A stretch of DNA of 64,000 nt from Riptortus pedestris (GCA_019009955.1 CM032233.1:83402501-83466500), one strand, 5' to 3'; numbered from the stretch's first letter, positions 13,601 to 25,829 are shown. Translations and numbers: made by a program. The notes: generated from the sequence alone by a model not told the origin.

Positions 13601-14369
13601 TATACGACTAACGGGTAATAGAGAAATTATTGAAAATACCGTCAATGCCCAATTAATGTCAATAAATATGCTAATATAATCAAAATAAAATCATTAGAGA
13701 TACGCATAAACCTAAACAATTCAATTAAACATTATTCTGTTTTGATAAACCTGCTCTCGACTCCAGGACGTTGATTGAACTACACTATATCAATGGTAAA
13801 AATCACGCTTTAATAATAAGACTAATAAAAATTAAATCTGCAAATCTGAGTGTTGTTAAAATCATGTTCACAATAAAGAAAGTAATAATAATATGAATGA
13901 GACTTCTTGAGGAGGGAATACGTACCACTCAGTCACCAACTTAATGTATTACTAACATGTTATGTATGTTTTCAAATTATAAAAATGATTTCATACTAAC
14001 CATTCGGTCTTCAAGGTGAGCTCTGGATGATAAGGCTTTTGGTTAGGAACTCACTCGAAGGATGAAGATGTTGAATAAATAAAATAATAGGGATTTTGGA
14101 ATTCATCAATTGGATTTTAAAGGTATTGCATTGCTTTCTCGAAACTCAGAGTTCAAAACCATTAGACAATAATGGTTGAAGTGTATTTGAGTAGATAAGC
14201 TGTTCGTTTGTAAGAGGGCATTTTCATTTTCCCACCAGCAGCGGGAGTAAATCACCTAAATCGCCTAAACACTAATTCGATACTTTCTAACTTCACAAAC
14301 GCTTTGTGTCTCCAAAATGCCATATCCATTGGCAATAATTTAGGTCCATCAACTGTGAGGGGACAATTT
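10625..14369. other. Longest low-copy tract, no gene recognised
   Basis: About 3.7 kb nearly free of the two dominant repeat families. I see no convincing exon: open frames are short, and none carries a known motif. Minus-strand reading at 11612-11660 gives a 'aaggcgtcttcgctgtatgc' segment like the 3' motifs of some retroelements, but this is weak. If a host gene or enhancer other than the collagen is present in the window, this is a plausible place for non-coding parts of it. Confidence 0.45.
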
Positions 14370-14878
14370 AGCAGATTTACCTTAAGGGAAATCAGCTATT
14401 GAGGTCGTACTCAAGTGCGATTTTCAAAAATGTTCTAACGTCCATCGATCCTACGCAGGAGATGACGAAAATTTAAACGTTTTATGTAAAAATAAAGATC
14501 AAGTTCGTTAATGGCTGAAATTAGACTAGTGGATGGGGGGGGGTAGAGAGGGATTTTAGAAAATTCGAAATATCTCCGTTACTTTACGTCGGATCGAAAA
14601 ATTGTATTCAACCAATCTTATTGCAATTTAAATTTACTATTAATATTGTTTATACATTTATTCTGTATCTTGAATATTACCTGAGATATTTGCTTTTTAT
14701 TGTTTGCGCACGTAACGGGCCAGATGAGATCGGCTAACTACGGTTCTAGTAGTGAGTTTCCGGCAAAAGCTAGTTCGGCCGTTTCCGTAGCTGTTTGGCT
14801 TTCATGAAATTTCTCTATTGTAAAACTTCACGTGGGAAATCTGCTTAATTTATGCAGCTCCTGCGTGACCGACTTTTT
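14370..14878 (+). repeat. Family A element lacking its microsatellite core
   Basis: Both ends are present (AGCAGATTTACCTTAAGGG at the left, TGCAGCTCCTGCGTGACCGAC at the right), but 'gatgacgaaaa' joins directly to 'tttaaacgttttatgtaaaa'. The (TA)n and the adjacent hairpin have been deleted. Confidence 0.8.
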
Positions 14879-15123
14879 ATATTAAAATCGAGTTGCCAAT
14901 GCATTAAATTAATCTGCATTAGTTTTCTACGGATATTGACAGGCAAAACTTCAATGAACTTCCATTTCTTCTAAATTGACAGTTTAAATATCGTTTTAGT
15001 CAACTGATAGACAGAAAAAATATATTCACCAAAATATGCCTCATCCAATTATCTCTTCCGCCTAAAAAAAAATAATTCAAAACAATCGATCGTCTACTCT
15101 TAAAGAGACTTATATAAAAAAAG

Positions 15124-16066
15124 TCAGTCACGCAGAGTCAGCGTAAACTAAGCAGGTTTCCCATGTGTAGGTCTCACACACTATGATCCCTTCTCACCAA
15201 ATATTCTTTCATTTCTAAGTTAAAATCCTATGAGTAGAAATGGGAATTTACTCAAGTCTGGAAACAAGAACGTACAAATACCTAGAATAATGGAGCTCCG
15301 AAAAAATGTATAGAACAATCCCACAGCAGCAACACCTTAACAAGATGGATTATATAACATTAATTATAATACATCATATTAATTTTTGAATTCTCCCAAC
15401 CCCCCCCCTCATTCCTGGGTTTAAGTCACTAATGGCCTTAAACATTAGTCTTGAATGAAATAGTCAAGCATCGACAACGGTATAGACCAAATAAATATTC
15501 TCAGAACGTAAAAACTTAACAGATAACACCATCAAACAACATATTTACATGTATCTCACACAGTAAAAGTCCAATGAAAGCGTAATTTGGTATTTAAGCT
15601 CCCAATAAAGTGTATCACGGTATAACAGCATTTGATAATACGATAAGTGTATGAGTCGGGGTTTACTGAAGACAAAAATGCAAATATCTTTGTTAATATT
15701 CAAGATAGAGACAAAATGTATATAACAACATTTATACGAAATTAAATTTGCTATATAATTGCTCCTATACAATTGTTCAATCCGAAGTACAATAACTGAG
15801 ATTTTCGAATTTTCCCTCAATGGTCTGATTTTATACCTTTAATGAACTTAATCTTTTCTTTGAAATTACACCTTCAAATATCGAGTTTGGTAATGACAAA
15901 CAAAGATTGCGACTGCAACTACGTTAACAGATAAATATATAAAGCTTTTAATGGACCTCATGTTCATCATCTACTGGGTAAGATCGATGGACATTAGAAG
16001 ACATTTTTCGAAAATCCCGTCATGAGTCCAACCTCAATAGCTAAGTTCCCATACTGGAAATCTACT
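15124..16066 (-). repeat. Family A element, long form
   Basis: Runs from GTCAGTCACGCAGAGTCAGC to TACTGGAAATCTACT, with the C-run at 15402-15408 and 'atttaagctccc' block typical of the long form. The core is reduced to 'gataaatatataaagct' near 15940, so there is no long (TA)n. Confidence 0.75.
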
Positions 16067-16449
16067 TGTATAAGTTCATTTATTTTGTACCTTTTAGGCA
16101 TTGCTTTGCCGCCATTAAATGAGGTTTTAAAGCTAGTTCAGTACTTCTACAGTTCTGGATAATTCTACACAACACAGTAGTAAACAATTAAATAGATTAT
16201 TCAAAAATAAACCTCTAATACACTGTTGAGTATAGGTATTTATTGGGTTTAGCAGCAATAAATTCAGGTATTTCATTTAATTTTAATATACTAATGAGTA
16301 TACTAAAAGAAGGGGATAGGCAAGAGTTAATGAAAAATATAATTAGTATTATATTTATAGAATAGTTTGTCCTTTATCTTTCCCTCTACATTAGATGAAT
16401 AATTGAAAATACTCGTTTTACCTTAAATAGACTATGAGCTCTTAAATGT

Positions 16450-16665
16450 TATTTATTTAAGTCCACTTTGTGATACTACGGCTAATTGGGGCGGGTAATC
16501 TACAGGTTACCACCCTTTCCTAGCCAGGATGGAATTTTCATTCAATGAGTTTGCCACTAAATAAATTCCTATTGCCCAGGATCGGATCGCACTCGCATCA
16601 CTAGATTTAGCAATGTGAGACTAAGGCCAGCAACTTAATTCAGAAGGTTAATCGGAGTCCCTGTG
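16450..16665 (-). repeat. tRNA-derived SINE, older copy
   Basis: Reverse complement of the SINE at 39219-39429: the body 'gtccactttgtgatac', 'ggcgggtaatctacaggtta' and 'ctagccagg' are shared, and the head follows at the right with a decayed box B (near 16578-16592). The head is more diverged than in the 39 kb copy. Confidence 0.75.
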
Positions 16666-16855
16666 AGCTCTTAACGTTTTTTTCGAATATTTTAAGTCTT
16701 AAGTAACTCAACAGATTTTGGAGTACTCGTTGGCAGAAATATTTCGATGCTTGTACTCAAACTATGCCATAAATGTTCTAATGGAGACAACCTATTTCAG
16801 GCCCTCATTGGATAACGGAGGTTGTACGTCAAGTTCACCCACTATATAAAAACTA

Positions 16856-17830
16856 TTGGGTTGTAACACATGAAGTGTCCAATTTTTTAAACCCTAATCT
16901 TTATAAAGGATTAAAATGTTGTGTATTGATTCCAAGCAAAATATTTACCATCTATAATAAACATTTGTTAATCCTCTAGTCGCAAGCTATGTTTGTTTTT
17001 GTCCCAAGTAGGCTTACATATTTTAGTTTAATATCAATCGGGAACATGGAAACACGCGATTTCCGGATAATTTTCTTTTACGATTATAAACTTGGTCATT
17101 CCGCGGCCCAGTCAGCAAGGAATATTAATCATGCGTTTGGCGAAGGAAGTGCTAATGAAAGAACTATTTGTCGTTGGTTTTCAAAATTTTCTTCAGGAGA
17201 TACGACTTTAGAAAATCAGCCCCGTGGACGTCCTCACTCATCAGTGGAGGACGAAGATCTTAAAAAAGCTGTTGAAGAAGACCCTCATAAAACAGTCAGA
17301 GAACTTGCGACAGAGCTAGACACAAGTCATATGACAGTCTCCAGGCATTTAAAAACGATTGGAAAGGTGAAAAAGCTCGATTCCTGGGTCCCGCACGAGC
17401 TCAACGAACGTCAGCAGTTAAAACGCCAAGAGACGTGTGTTTCTTTGCTTGCTCGTCAAAGAACCACCGACCACATGTTTCAATACAGACAGTGAACAAA
17501 TTAAAGGAGTTGGGCTATGAAGTCCTACCACACCCCCCTTATTCCCCTGATCTATCTCCTACAGACTACCACTATTTTCGGAGTTTGGACAACTTTTTGC
17601 GAGGAAAATTTTTTACAGATGATTTAGACATTAAAAATGCATTTTCTGAATTTCTTTCAGCACGTGACACAAACTTTTTCAAAAGTGGGATAGAAAACTT
17701 GGTAAGTCGTTGGCAGAAGTGTATTGAAAATGATGGTAAATACTTTGAATGAATAATATTTCAGATTCGATCTCAATTTTTCATTTTTTTCCTGATTCTG
17801 CAAACGGTCATTTCATATGTTACAACCCAA
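16856..17830 (+). mobile_element. Internally deleted mariner element
   Basis: Terminal inverted repeats TTGGGTTGTAACACATGAA (16856 on) and its imperfect complement ending at 17830 are flanked by TA on both sides (16854-16855 and 17831-17832), the standard mariner target duplication. Length is 975 bp against about 1.3 kb for intact mariners. It contains the 5' and 3' parts of a transposase gene but not the middle, so it cannot make active transposase. Confidence 0.93.
17046..17752 (+). pseudogene. Mariner transposase, catalytic core deleted
   Basis: The first ATG of the family protein is at 17046. The N-terminal part has both helix-turn-helix domains (NINHAFGEGSANERT and TVRELATELDTSHMTVSRHL), a GRP linker and the mariner signature WVPHEL. 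It ends in a stop at 17493-17495. The C-terminal part continues in another frame from RPHVSIQTV, through YSPDLSPTDYH, which holds the third aspartate of the DD34D triad, to a TGA at 17750-17752. The region with the first two catalytic aspartates, about 100 residues, is missing at the junction near 17462-17475. The N-terminal wording resembles the cecropia/Hsmar1-like group of mariners. DNA binding might survive; catalysis cannot. Confidence 0.92.
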
Positions 17831-18953
17831 TATAATCACGAATCCCTCACGAGTCTCGCTCGAGTGAGGCTAAGGATCTTTATATATATTTTTTTATTTA
17901 TACTCATACAGTATTTCAAACACTACGTTCACACCCATTTCTAATACACCCAAAGGCCTGAAATCAGACTATATGAGTAGATAGTGCTTTCGAAAACAAT
18001 ATTGAAGTTAAAAAAAAACAAAAAACGTTTTTATGGCTCATACATTACGCTTTATGTGATTTATAGGGGACAACCGAAGTAATTTACGTCTTTCTCGAAA
18101 ACTTGAATAACTACTACTTTATAAAATAAAAATAAGATTGTTTTAATCCTTTCATTGGAAAGAGATTGGTATTACATTTCATATTGGGAGTTAAAGTTAG
18201 TTGCTTTTCTATAACGGGAGGCTTTACTTAGATTTAGGTACGACAAACGGTATCATAATTATTGAACTTCAAATATTTTATCGAATGTGCATCGGAAAAA
18301 AAGGTAGAGTTTCATGAAAATCCAGACATTGTTCAAACCGCTGCATTCAAAAAATACGGAATTTAAACAGACAACTTGCGTCGTTTGTCAACTTAATATG
18401 CACATGCAAATGAAAAAAAAGGGTTAATAACACCCCCTCTGGAGTTTTAATTAAGTTTCGTATAAAGTTATACTACTGTGTTATTACTTGAATATTTCAT
18501 TCAACAGATTACATGTATAAATAATTAAATACTGTCAAGTGTATAACAACCAATTAATATAATCCAATTTGGACCCCATCAAGACAAGTTAATTCAGTGG
18601 TAAAGTTGGCCTGAGGAATTGAATTTAAAACGATGGGAAATTAAGGAGGTCCACCTGGTCCCCGCCCATAATAGCAAACATTTAATCAAAACGTATCCAA
18701 CCCCACTCTTGGAATCTATTTTATTTAAAAAGGTATTAATTTTTGTAGTCTTAAATTCATTAATATTTATGTACTATATTATTATCATTATTTTATCATT
18801 TGCGATAGAGGTGAAAAATCTTTTTTTTTCGAACCATCTGATATCAGATACTTCTTAGAAACATTAAGAACTATTCTTCTCTTGTCAAACAAGAGTAGTT
18901 TCGAAAATTGTTTTACTATTCATCAACCTACTTCAAAAACGCTTTAATCACGG
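17831..18953. other. Low-copy AT-rich spacer
   Basis: No repeat of the main families and no recognisable exon. The open frame at 18619-18858 is AT-driven and has no motif. Confidence 0.4.
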
Positions 18954-19344
18954 TTAAATATGAATTGATGATAAATATTGCTCTCTGTATACTTGAAAAT
19001 AAGTTAGCTGTGTTAAAAAACAAGGGTCATTAATGACAAAATCTACCTTTGGCTCCAGGAGATGTTCACAATACTGTATTACCCTATCGGAAACATTATC
19101 AATGTTTTCCCAAATGCCACGCCAAAATTTAGGCCCTTCACCTTCCACGACTCATCAAATATCCTGGGGATTATACCATTTGGAAGCCCTAGCATCCACA
19201 AATCATCCTGCCTACTTAGTCTGTCCCTACCCTTCTTCCTTACCCAAACTTGGATACCAAACAGCTTTTGCCTCGTCAGTGTGCTGAGGGCCATTCTCTT
19301 AACAAATCAGGGCAATCTGAAGAGCTTCCCTGAATTTAGAAGGT
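18954..19344 (-). pseudogene. Unrecognised broken coding sequence
   Basis: On the minus strand, two overlapping frames read as ordinary protein rather than AT-rich noise: one around 19310-19079 (RQKLFGIQVWVRKKGRDRLS, then DDLWMLGLPNGIIPRIFDE) and, after a frame change near 19140, another down to 18954 (WRGIWENIDNVSDRVIQYC, then LLEPKVDFVIND). Coding-like sequence also continues upstream at 19614-19690 on the other side of a retroposed insert (NYALRYRYIDPDV), with stops. I do not recognise the protein; a retroelement open reading frame or a processed pseudogene are both possible. Confidence 0.45.
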
Positions 19345-19613
19345 TTTTTTTTTTTTTTTTTTTTATTTTTTTTTTTTTTTTTAAATAATTATGTGTTTAT
19401 TTGGAACAACATATATACATATTACAAGCAAATGATGTGAATGATATAACAATTGGCTTGATTATTCACTTGAGGTGGGAAGTTGTCCATTGACATTACA
19501 CACATTGGAGGGAACATTGGCTGGTACTACATGGAGTTATTCTGAGCACTACACAAGAAGATCCCTGGGCCACTTACGCTTCAGTCGTCGTCTGGGGTAG
19601 ATGCAAGTGAAAC
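19345..19613 (-). mobile_element. Retroposed, 5'-truncated mRNA 3' end
   Basis: A 39-bp oligo-T tract (19344-19382, one interruption) marks a poly(A) tail on the minus strand. An AATAAA signal lies at 19401-19396, about 14 bases before the tail. The insert is bounded by the direct repeat TTAGAAGGT (19336-19344 and 19614-19622), a target-site duplication. These are the marks of LINE-mediated retroposition of a polyadenylated transcript. On the minus strand the far end may read ...STPDDD followed by a stop, so it could be the last codons and 3' UTR of a host mRNA. The source gene is unknown. Confidence 0.8.
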
Positions 19614-19852
19614 TTAGAAGGTAGTTGTATTGTTACACATCTGGGTCGATGTATCTATACCGGAGTGCATAGTTCTGTCCCACATATTAACAGACAGTTG
19701 ACTAACGCAAGAAATTGATTACATTATCTCAATATTATTTATTTTTGTCTTATCGGAGAGTAAATTACGATTAGGATTTGAGTCACCCAATATCAATGAA
19801 TACCCTTTTCCTTCTGATCTTTAAGAAAAAAAATTATTTTCTTTATTATTAT

Positions 19853-19957
19853 TAAGGTAAATCAGCTATTGAGGTCGTACTCATGACGCGTTTCTCGAAA
19901 AATTTCTTGAAATGTCCATCGATCCTACCAAGGAGATGACGAAAATGAGGTCCGTTC

Positions 19958-20020
<63 letters not shown>

Positions 20021-20795
20021 TCTGTTAACGCTCTAACGGTGGCAATTTGTGTTTGATCGTTACCAAAATCGACATTTAATCGTTTCATGTAAAAAGAAAA
20101 ATCATGTTCGTTAATGTCTGAAATCGGTACAGTAGTTTAAAGGTTTTTTTCGAAAGTTCTACATATTTCCGTTATTATACGTCGTATCGAATAATTGTAT
20201 AGAACCAATCTTATTGCACATTAAATGTCCTATAAATATCGTTATATACATTTATTCACTATCTTGAATATTAACCGAGATATTTTTCATTTTGTCAGTT
20301 TTCAGCCTTCAGCAAACCCCCACTTCTACTCATGTTACTTAAACAATACTCTGTTAAATAATAAATCACATTATTCGAAGCTTAAATACCTAATATTGTT
20401 TTCAAGAGACCTATATTATACAAGATACATGCAAATATGTTATGGTGATCCCCCCCATGTTAAATTCTTTGGACTACTAAAATTTGATTGATTGAAATAA
20501 AGTTTATTCTTATTCATTGTAAATTGCAGTACTAGATATTTTAAATAGTTTTCAATAAAAATTAATGTCATTATTATATATTTCCGTAATTGTTTTTTTT
20601 TTCTGGTGAGAGGTTGGCAGACCTGTTTGTTTACATTTCAGAATCATCCCGTCGGGAGCGGAAAGATTTCATATTTCCGTTTGTATTTATTCATTTAATG
20701 TTCATGGTGGTGATGTATTACCAGTATGTAGCTTTATCTATTATTAAACTTCACAAGGGAAATCTGCTTAGTTTATGCAGCTGCGTGACGGGCAT
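19853..20795 (+). repeat. Family A element, long form
   Basis: Starts within the left palindrome (TTAAGGTAAATCAGC), has a (TA)n core at 19964-20018, and includes the long-form block with the C-run near 20450-20456 and 'ggttggcagacctgtttgtt' near 20612. It ends CTGCTTAGTTTATGCAGCTG with the last hairpin shortened. Confidence 0.85.
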
Positions 20796-21066
20796 TTCTT
20801 TATGTAGTTGAAAATATTTTTAAATGTGTAAACTCATAAAATTCAATATAGTCGTCTTTTAAATTTTCTAGAACTCCAGTAAATGTTTGTATATATTTCA
20901 ACAATTTATCTTCTATTCCAGTCTGTTATCACTTGCACGAGCAACAACAAACACAAATTTACAATGATGTAAGTGTATCTAATGAACATATTGAAATATC
21001 GTTCATTTGTTCTTAATAAGTAAATGTGCATTATATTTTAAATGTATTCTATAATTGTTGTATGTT

Positions 21067-21142
21067 ATAGCAGAATTCCCTAGCTCGAAAATTTCTTGAA
21101 ATGTCCATCGTCGTAGTAAATGACGGAATAGAAATCCGTTGG

Positions 21143-21217
<75 letters not shown>

Positions 21218-21542
21218 ACCGCTCTAGTGGTGCAATTTTTGTTAAATGTTACGGTTAGAGGGGAGATATTTCGAAAATTCGAAATATCTTTGTTATTTGC
21301 GTCGGTTCGAAAAATTGCATAGAACCAATTTTATTTAAAATATAAAAATAAATGTTAAAAGTTATAAAGGTACGTGCATATTTTCTCAATCATGAATATT
21401 AACCGAGATATTTGGATTTTAGCAGATTTCCCTTAAGGGAAATCAGCTATTGAGGTTGTACTCATGACGGAATTTTCGAAATTTTTCTTCAAATGTCCAT
21501 CGATCCTACCTAGTAGAAGACGAAAATGACGTCCGTTCAAAA

Positions 21543-21614
<72 letters not shown>

Positions 21615-22994
21615 GTTACCGCTCTAGCGGTCGCAATTTTTGTTTGTTCGTAACCAAACTCGATATTTAGTCGTTTTATGTAAAAAGAAAGATCAAGTTC
21701 GTTAACGGCTGAAATCGGACCAGTGGGAGGGGGGGTTTAGAGGGGAGGATTTTCAAAACTTCGAAATATCTCCATTATTATGCATCGGATCGAAAAATTG
21801 TATATAACCAATCTTATTGCAAATTAAATTTACTATAAATGTTGCTATATACATTTATTCTCTATCTTAAATATTAACCGAGATATTTGCATTTTTCAGT
21901 TTTCAGCAAACCGCCACTTCTACTCATGTTACGTAAACAATACATCTGCTACATAATAAATCACATTATTGGAAGTTTAAATACCAAACATTTTATTCAA
22001 GAGACCTTTATTATACGAGATACAAGCAAATATTTCCTGTTGATCCCCCCCCCATCTTAAAGTTTTGGACTACTAAAAGTTTATTGATTGAGATAACAAT
22101 TATTCTGACTCATTATTAATTACAGTACTAGATATAGTAAATAGTTCTCAATAAAATTAATGTGTTATATTCTGATATATTTCAGTAATTGTTTTTCTTT
22201 CCGGTGAGGCGGGCCGACCAGTTTGATTACATTTCTAACCTAACGCTTCCTGTCGGCAGGTTATTGAAATTGGATGAAACATTTCTTATTTCCGTTTGTA
22301 TTTATTCACGGTGTTGTTGTGTTACCAGTATGTATATTTATCTATTACTAAACTTCACGAGGGAAATCTGTTTAGTTTACGCAGCCCCTGCGTGACGGAC
22401 CTTTTTTAGTTTTCAGCCTTCACTAAACCCTTGCTCGTACTCATGCCCCATTAACAATAATCTGTTATATCATGAAACACTTTATTCTTACATTGAATAC
22501 CGAATATTGTTTTCAAGAGACCTTTATTAAGCGAGAAATATGCAAATTCGTCATCAATTAAGATTTTATGAGTCCGTTCTTGTATCGAAAACGTGAACTT
22601 TATCTATTTTATACTCGATATTTAACCGTTTCAGTCTACACTAGAGATCATATGTGTTATTGGCTGAAGTCGGACCCGAAATAATGTGTGGGTTCAGGGG
22701 GAATTCGAAATATTTTCGTTACTATGAGTCGATCGTGAAATAGAGCCATTCTTGTTAATCTATTGATGATCTACAATTGCAGTTTTATCTAAACTCAAGT
22801 ATTCAGTGAGGAATTAGAACTTTCTTGTTTTCAGCCTTATGCATAGCCCCCCCCCCCCGTCCGCTCCCTTCTACTCATTTGTTTTTTTTTTGCATAGAAA
22901 TAGGGAATATGTTGTGATATGAGATCGCATGTGTGTTATTCCAGTACGTAGGAAATCTGCTTAGTTTCGAAACCCCTCCGTGACGGACTTTTTT
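21067..22994 (+). repeat. Older family A copy split by a younger one
   Basis: The older copy is in two pieces. The left piece, 21067-21420, has (TA)n/(TG)n at 21150-21214. The right piece, 22408-22994, resumes with AGTTTTCAGCC and ends CCGTGACGGAC plus a T run. Joining the two would restore the family wording 'gatatttggatttt' / 'agttttcagcc'. The younger copy occupies 21421-22407. Confidence 0.8.
21421..22407 (+). repeat. Family A element, full-length reference copy
   Basis: This copy defines the family. The left end is AGCAGATTTCCC inside a palindrome (TTTCCCTTAAGGGAAAT). Then comes a conserved GATCGATGG-type region, a (TA)n core at 21546-21610, the hairpin ACCGCTCTAGCGGT, a G-run (21728-21735), a long AT-rich body with a C-run (22046-22053), and the right end GGGAAATCTGTTTAG. 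The CGCAG-CCC-CTGCG hairpin and GACGGAC plus T run close it. It encodes nothing. Sub-terminal inverted repeats, a microsatellite core, a 3' hairpin and insertion in a T run are features of Helentron-associated non-autonomous elements; a MITE of another superfamily is the alternative. Confidence 0.8.
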
Positions 22995-23170
22995 CTTTTT
23001 TTTTCATTGCTATATAAAATATCTCATTTATTTTGGAATTGATAGAATTTTATTAGAAATAATTTTGAATGTAGAAGCGTTTCTATTTAATATTCTATTG
23101 TATTTTTTTAATTATTTGTTTTATGGCTGTAATACTTTGCTTTGTATCATTTTATGTTAGTATTTTTAAT

Positions 23171-23220
<50 letters not shown>

Positions 23221-23324
23221 ATTATATTAGCTAAACTATTTTTCTAAGGGGAAATCCTGATAAGCAAATTAGGTATAATAAGGTACGATAATAAGATTAA
23301 GTATCAATTACTAATTAATTAAGT
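22995..23324. other. AT-rich spacer with (TA)n
   Basis: No gene seen. A (TA)n array lies at 23174-23217. Confidence 0.5.
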
Positions 23325-23362
23325 ATCAAGTTTGGTAACGATCGAACCAAACTAGAGCGTTA

Positions 23363-23437
<75 letters not shown>

Positions 23438-23566
23438 ATATAATTTTGAACGAACCTCATTTTCGTCATCTACTTGATAGGATTGATGGTCATTTCGAGA
23501 AATTTTTGAAAATCGTATCATAATTACAACCGCAATAGCTGATTTACCTTAAGAGAAATCAGCTAA
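23325..23566 (-). repeat. Family A terminal half
   Basis: Begins near 'aagtttggtaacgatcgaac', passes the compound (CA)n/(TA)n core (23364-23430) and ends with the palindrome-related TTACCTTAAGAGAAATCAGCT. Confidence 0.75.
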
Positions 23567-23576
23567 TAATAGTGTC

Positions 23577-23850
23577 CTATGGGAAGCCTGAGATCATCTC
23601 CGCTATCAAGACGGACGGGCTAAGACGGTTGGAACACCGAACCAAGATGGGCGGTCGGCCGAAGGAATGGAACTCGTCACACGAATGTAATGCCAGGAAA
23701 AAGTAGAGGACAAGAAACAAATGGTTTGATGAATCTGGGGAGTACATTTAGAGAATGAGTATTGATAATTAGACAAAAATGACACAAAGCCAGGAGAAAT
23801 AGCCAGTAATTGTGGCTCAAGGCCTTTCAGGAACATAAGGAACTATTTTT
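23577..23850 (+). pseudogene. Non-LTR retrotransposon ORF2 C-terminus, decayed
   Basis: The plus strand reads YGKPEIISAIKTDGLRRLEH, then TKMGGRPKEWN, then RTRNKWFDESGEYI and QSQEK.PVIVAQGLSG, with in-frame stops. This succession (a 'YGkP.I...IK..RLR..GH' segment, 'gRPr.RW.D...DL', 'W...a.dR..Wr.iv..A') is the familiar C-terminal tail of reverse transcriptase proteins of insect LINEs. No reverse transcriptase core is left. The antisense open frame over the same bases is a shadow. Confidence 0.7.
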
Positions 23851-24486
23851 TTCCTTCAAGTTCCTTAAAATAAGAAATTTGTGATAAAAAAATTATGACG
23901 AAGCCCTCTCCAACCACTTAATTAAAATGATAACTTCCAATTTTCACAAGAAGGGAGTTATGTAATTTGTATGACGTATTGTAGAATGAAAGATGAAACT
24001 AATGAGTATTTTTGGGTCTTTTTTAATTTACCCCCACCAGTTACTTTTCGAAGTAACAGTTAATAATAAGTTTATCTTCTTATGAAAATAAAAAGACTCT
24101 AGTTGTTAGGTTGAAGTAATTCATTCAAACTGTTGCTATGCTATGTAAATTTTATGCATGAAGGAGGTTCCTGCCTATTACATGGTAAGTTTCTAAAAAT
24201 GAGTTAGATATTTTTTTTTTTTTTGTAATAATGAATCTCATACAACTTTGTCGAGTTTTTAAATCAGAACAAATAGCATATAGGGCTTTGCAGAGGTAGG
24301 ATTACTGTATAAATTAAGGAAATGTAGAAAAGGACACTTCATGACGATTATATTTCATAACAAAATGAGCTCCAGTATTTAGATGCAGTCTAAGAAGTTG
24401 CAGACAAGAAATCGGCTGTTACAAACATACATGGTTCAGCAATTGTACACCTATGTGAGTTTGTTAACAGAAGAATATACGAGAAC
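23851..24486. other. Low-copy AT-rich spacer
   Basis: No gene, RNA or known repeat recognised between the LINE remnant and the inverted duplication. Confidence 0.4.
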
Positions 24487-25829
24487 GAGGATATATTTGA
24501 GTGTTTTTTTTAAATCTTTGAAAGCATATTGGCCACCTAAATGAATGATTAAACGAAATGTATATTAAAGCATACTTTTTGTTTAAATTTAAAACTTGTT
24601 AAATTCATTATTTCAAACATATGTTCATTACTTTAATCAATTTAACGATAACGTAAATCACTGTTTTAGAAATAAGTAACTGGTGTGGGTAAAGTAAAAA
24701 AAGACCTGTATTTTTGTATAATCTATATATTAGTAAAGGGAAGCTAATGGAATGTTCTTATAGACTACAGGGCACTTATCGTACCAAAAACCTCCTACAA
24801 ATCATTGCACTGTAATTGATCAAAGATGTTCTATATTTATATTTGTTTAAATTAAGTCATACAACAGCCAAAACGGATAAAATAATTAATATGAACAGTA
24901 GCCGAAAAAGAATTAATTGACTTCATTTAATATTGTCAAATCAAAATTATCTCATTTCTATTGTCTTGAGTGAACTACAAAACGAAATTATGAAATTCAT
25001 TACCATTATTGCAATAGATCATCTAATTTTTTCCATTATACTTTCTTGCCATGGTTGAAAATCACTCAAGAAACAAGATTATTAATGCTGTCGATGTTAA
25101 GAGAATTTACCTAAGCTTCTGACCAACCTTTTCATTACTGATTCTGAACCTCAAAGCGTTTTCAACAATGAAAAACAACCCGCAGTTCAGTAAGAAAGAT
25201 ACTCTATCCAATGAATTTATCTGCCTGATTACTTCTCTGAGCGTTTAGTCATCTAATTTTTAGTTTTAGCAGATTTCCCTTAGGAAAATCAGCTATTGAG
25301 GTTGAAATCATTATGAGATTTTAAAAACATTTCTTTAAATATCTATCGATTCTACCTATGAGATGAAATGAAAATGAGGTCCGTTCAAAATTATATATAT
25401 ATATATATATTTGTCTTTTAATGGTTAAGACCACTAGCTCAATATTTTATTGATAAATACCAAACTGGATATTTAAACAGTTTATGTAAAAATGAAGATC
25501 AAGTTCGTTAACGGCTGAAATCGGACAGTGGGAGAATTTGGAACATTAAAAATATCTTAGTTATTATGCGTCAGATTGAAAATTTGTATAGGAGCAATCT
25601 TATACAAATGTAATGTTCTATTAATTTTGTTATCTACGTTTTTCATTATCTTGATTATTAACCGAGATATTTGCATTTTTTAGTTTTCGGCCCCAAGTAA
25701 ACCCATTATTTAAAGCATAAATACCAAATATTTTTTTTCATTGAACTTTAACGATTTGAAATAAATGCAAATACATGAGGCACGCGGGAAGTCTTCTTAG
25801 TTAACGCAGCTCCTGCATGACGGACTTTC
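24487..25829 (+). repeat. Left arm of inverted segmental duplication
   Basis: Positions 24487-25264 match, in reverse complement, 28867-29606 with scattered differences. The similarity continues without a break into a family A element here (25265-25829) and its counterpart at 27601-28866. Because the junction between unique sequence and family A is identical in both arms, one event copied the pair; these are not two independent insertions. Confidence 0.85.
25265..25829 (+). repeat. Family A element inside left arm
   Basis: Starts TTTTAGCAGATTTCCCTTAGG, has a short (TA)n (25392-25410) and the unusual wording 'aatggttaagaccactagct' that it shares with the right-arm copy. It ends AACGCAGCTCCTGCATGACGG. 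Confidence 0.8.

Noticed and set aside
23606..23836. Minus-strand 76-codon open frame
   Set aside because: Antisense to a recognisable LINE C-terminal tail on the plus strand.
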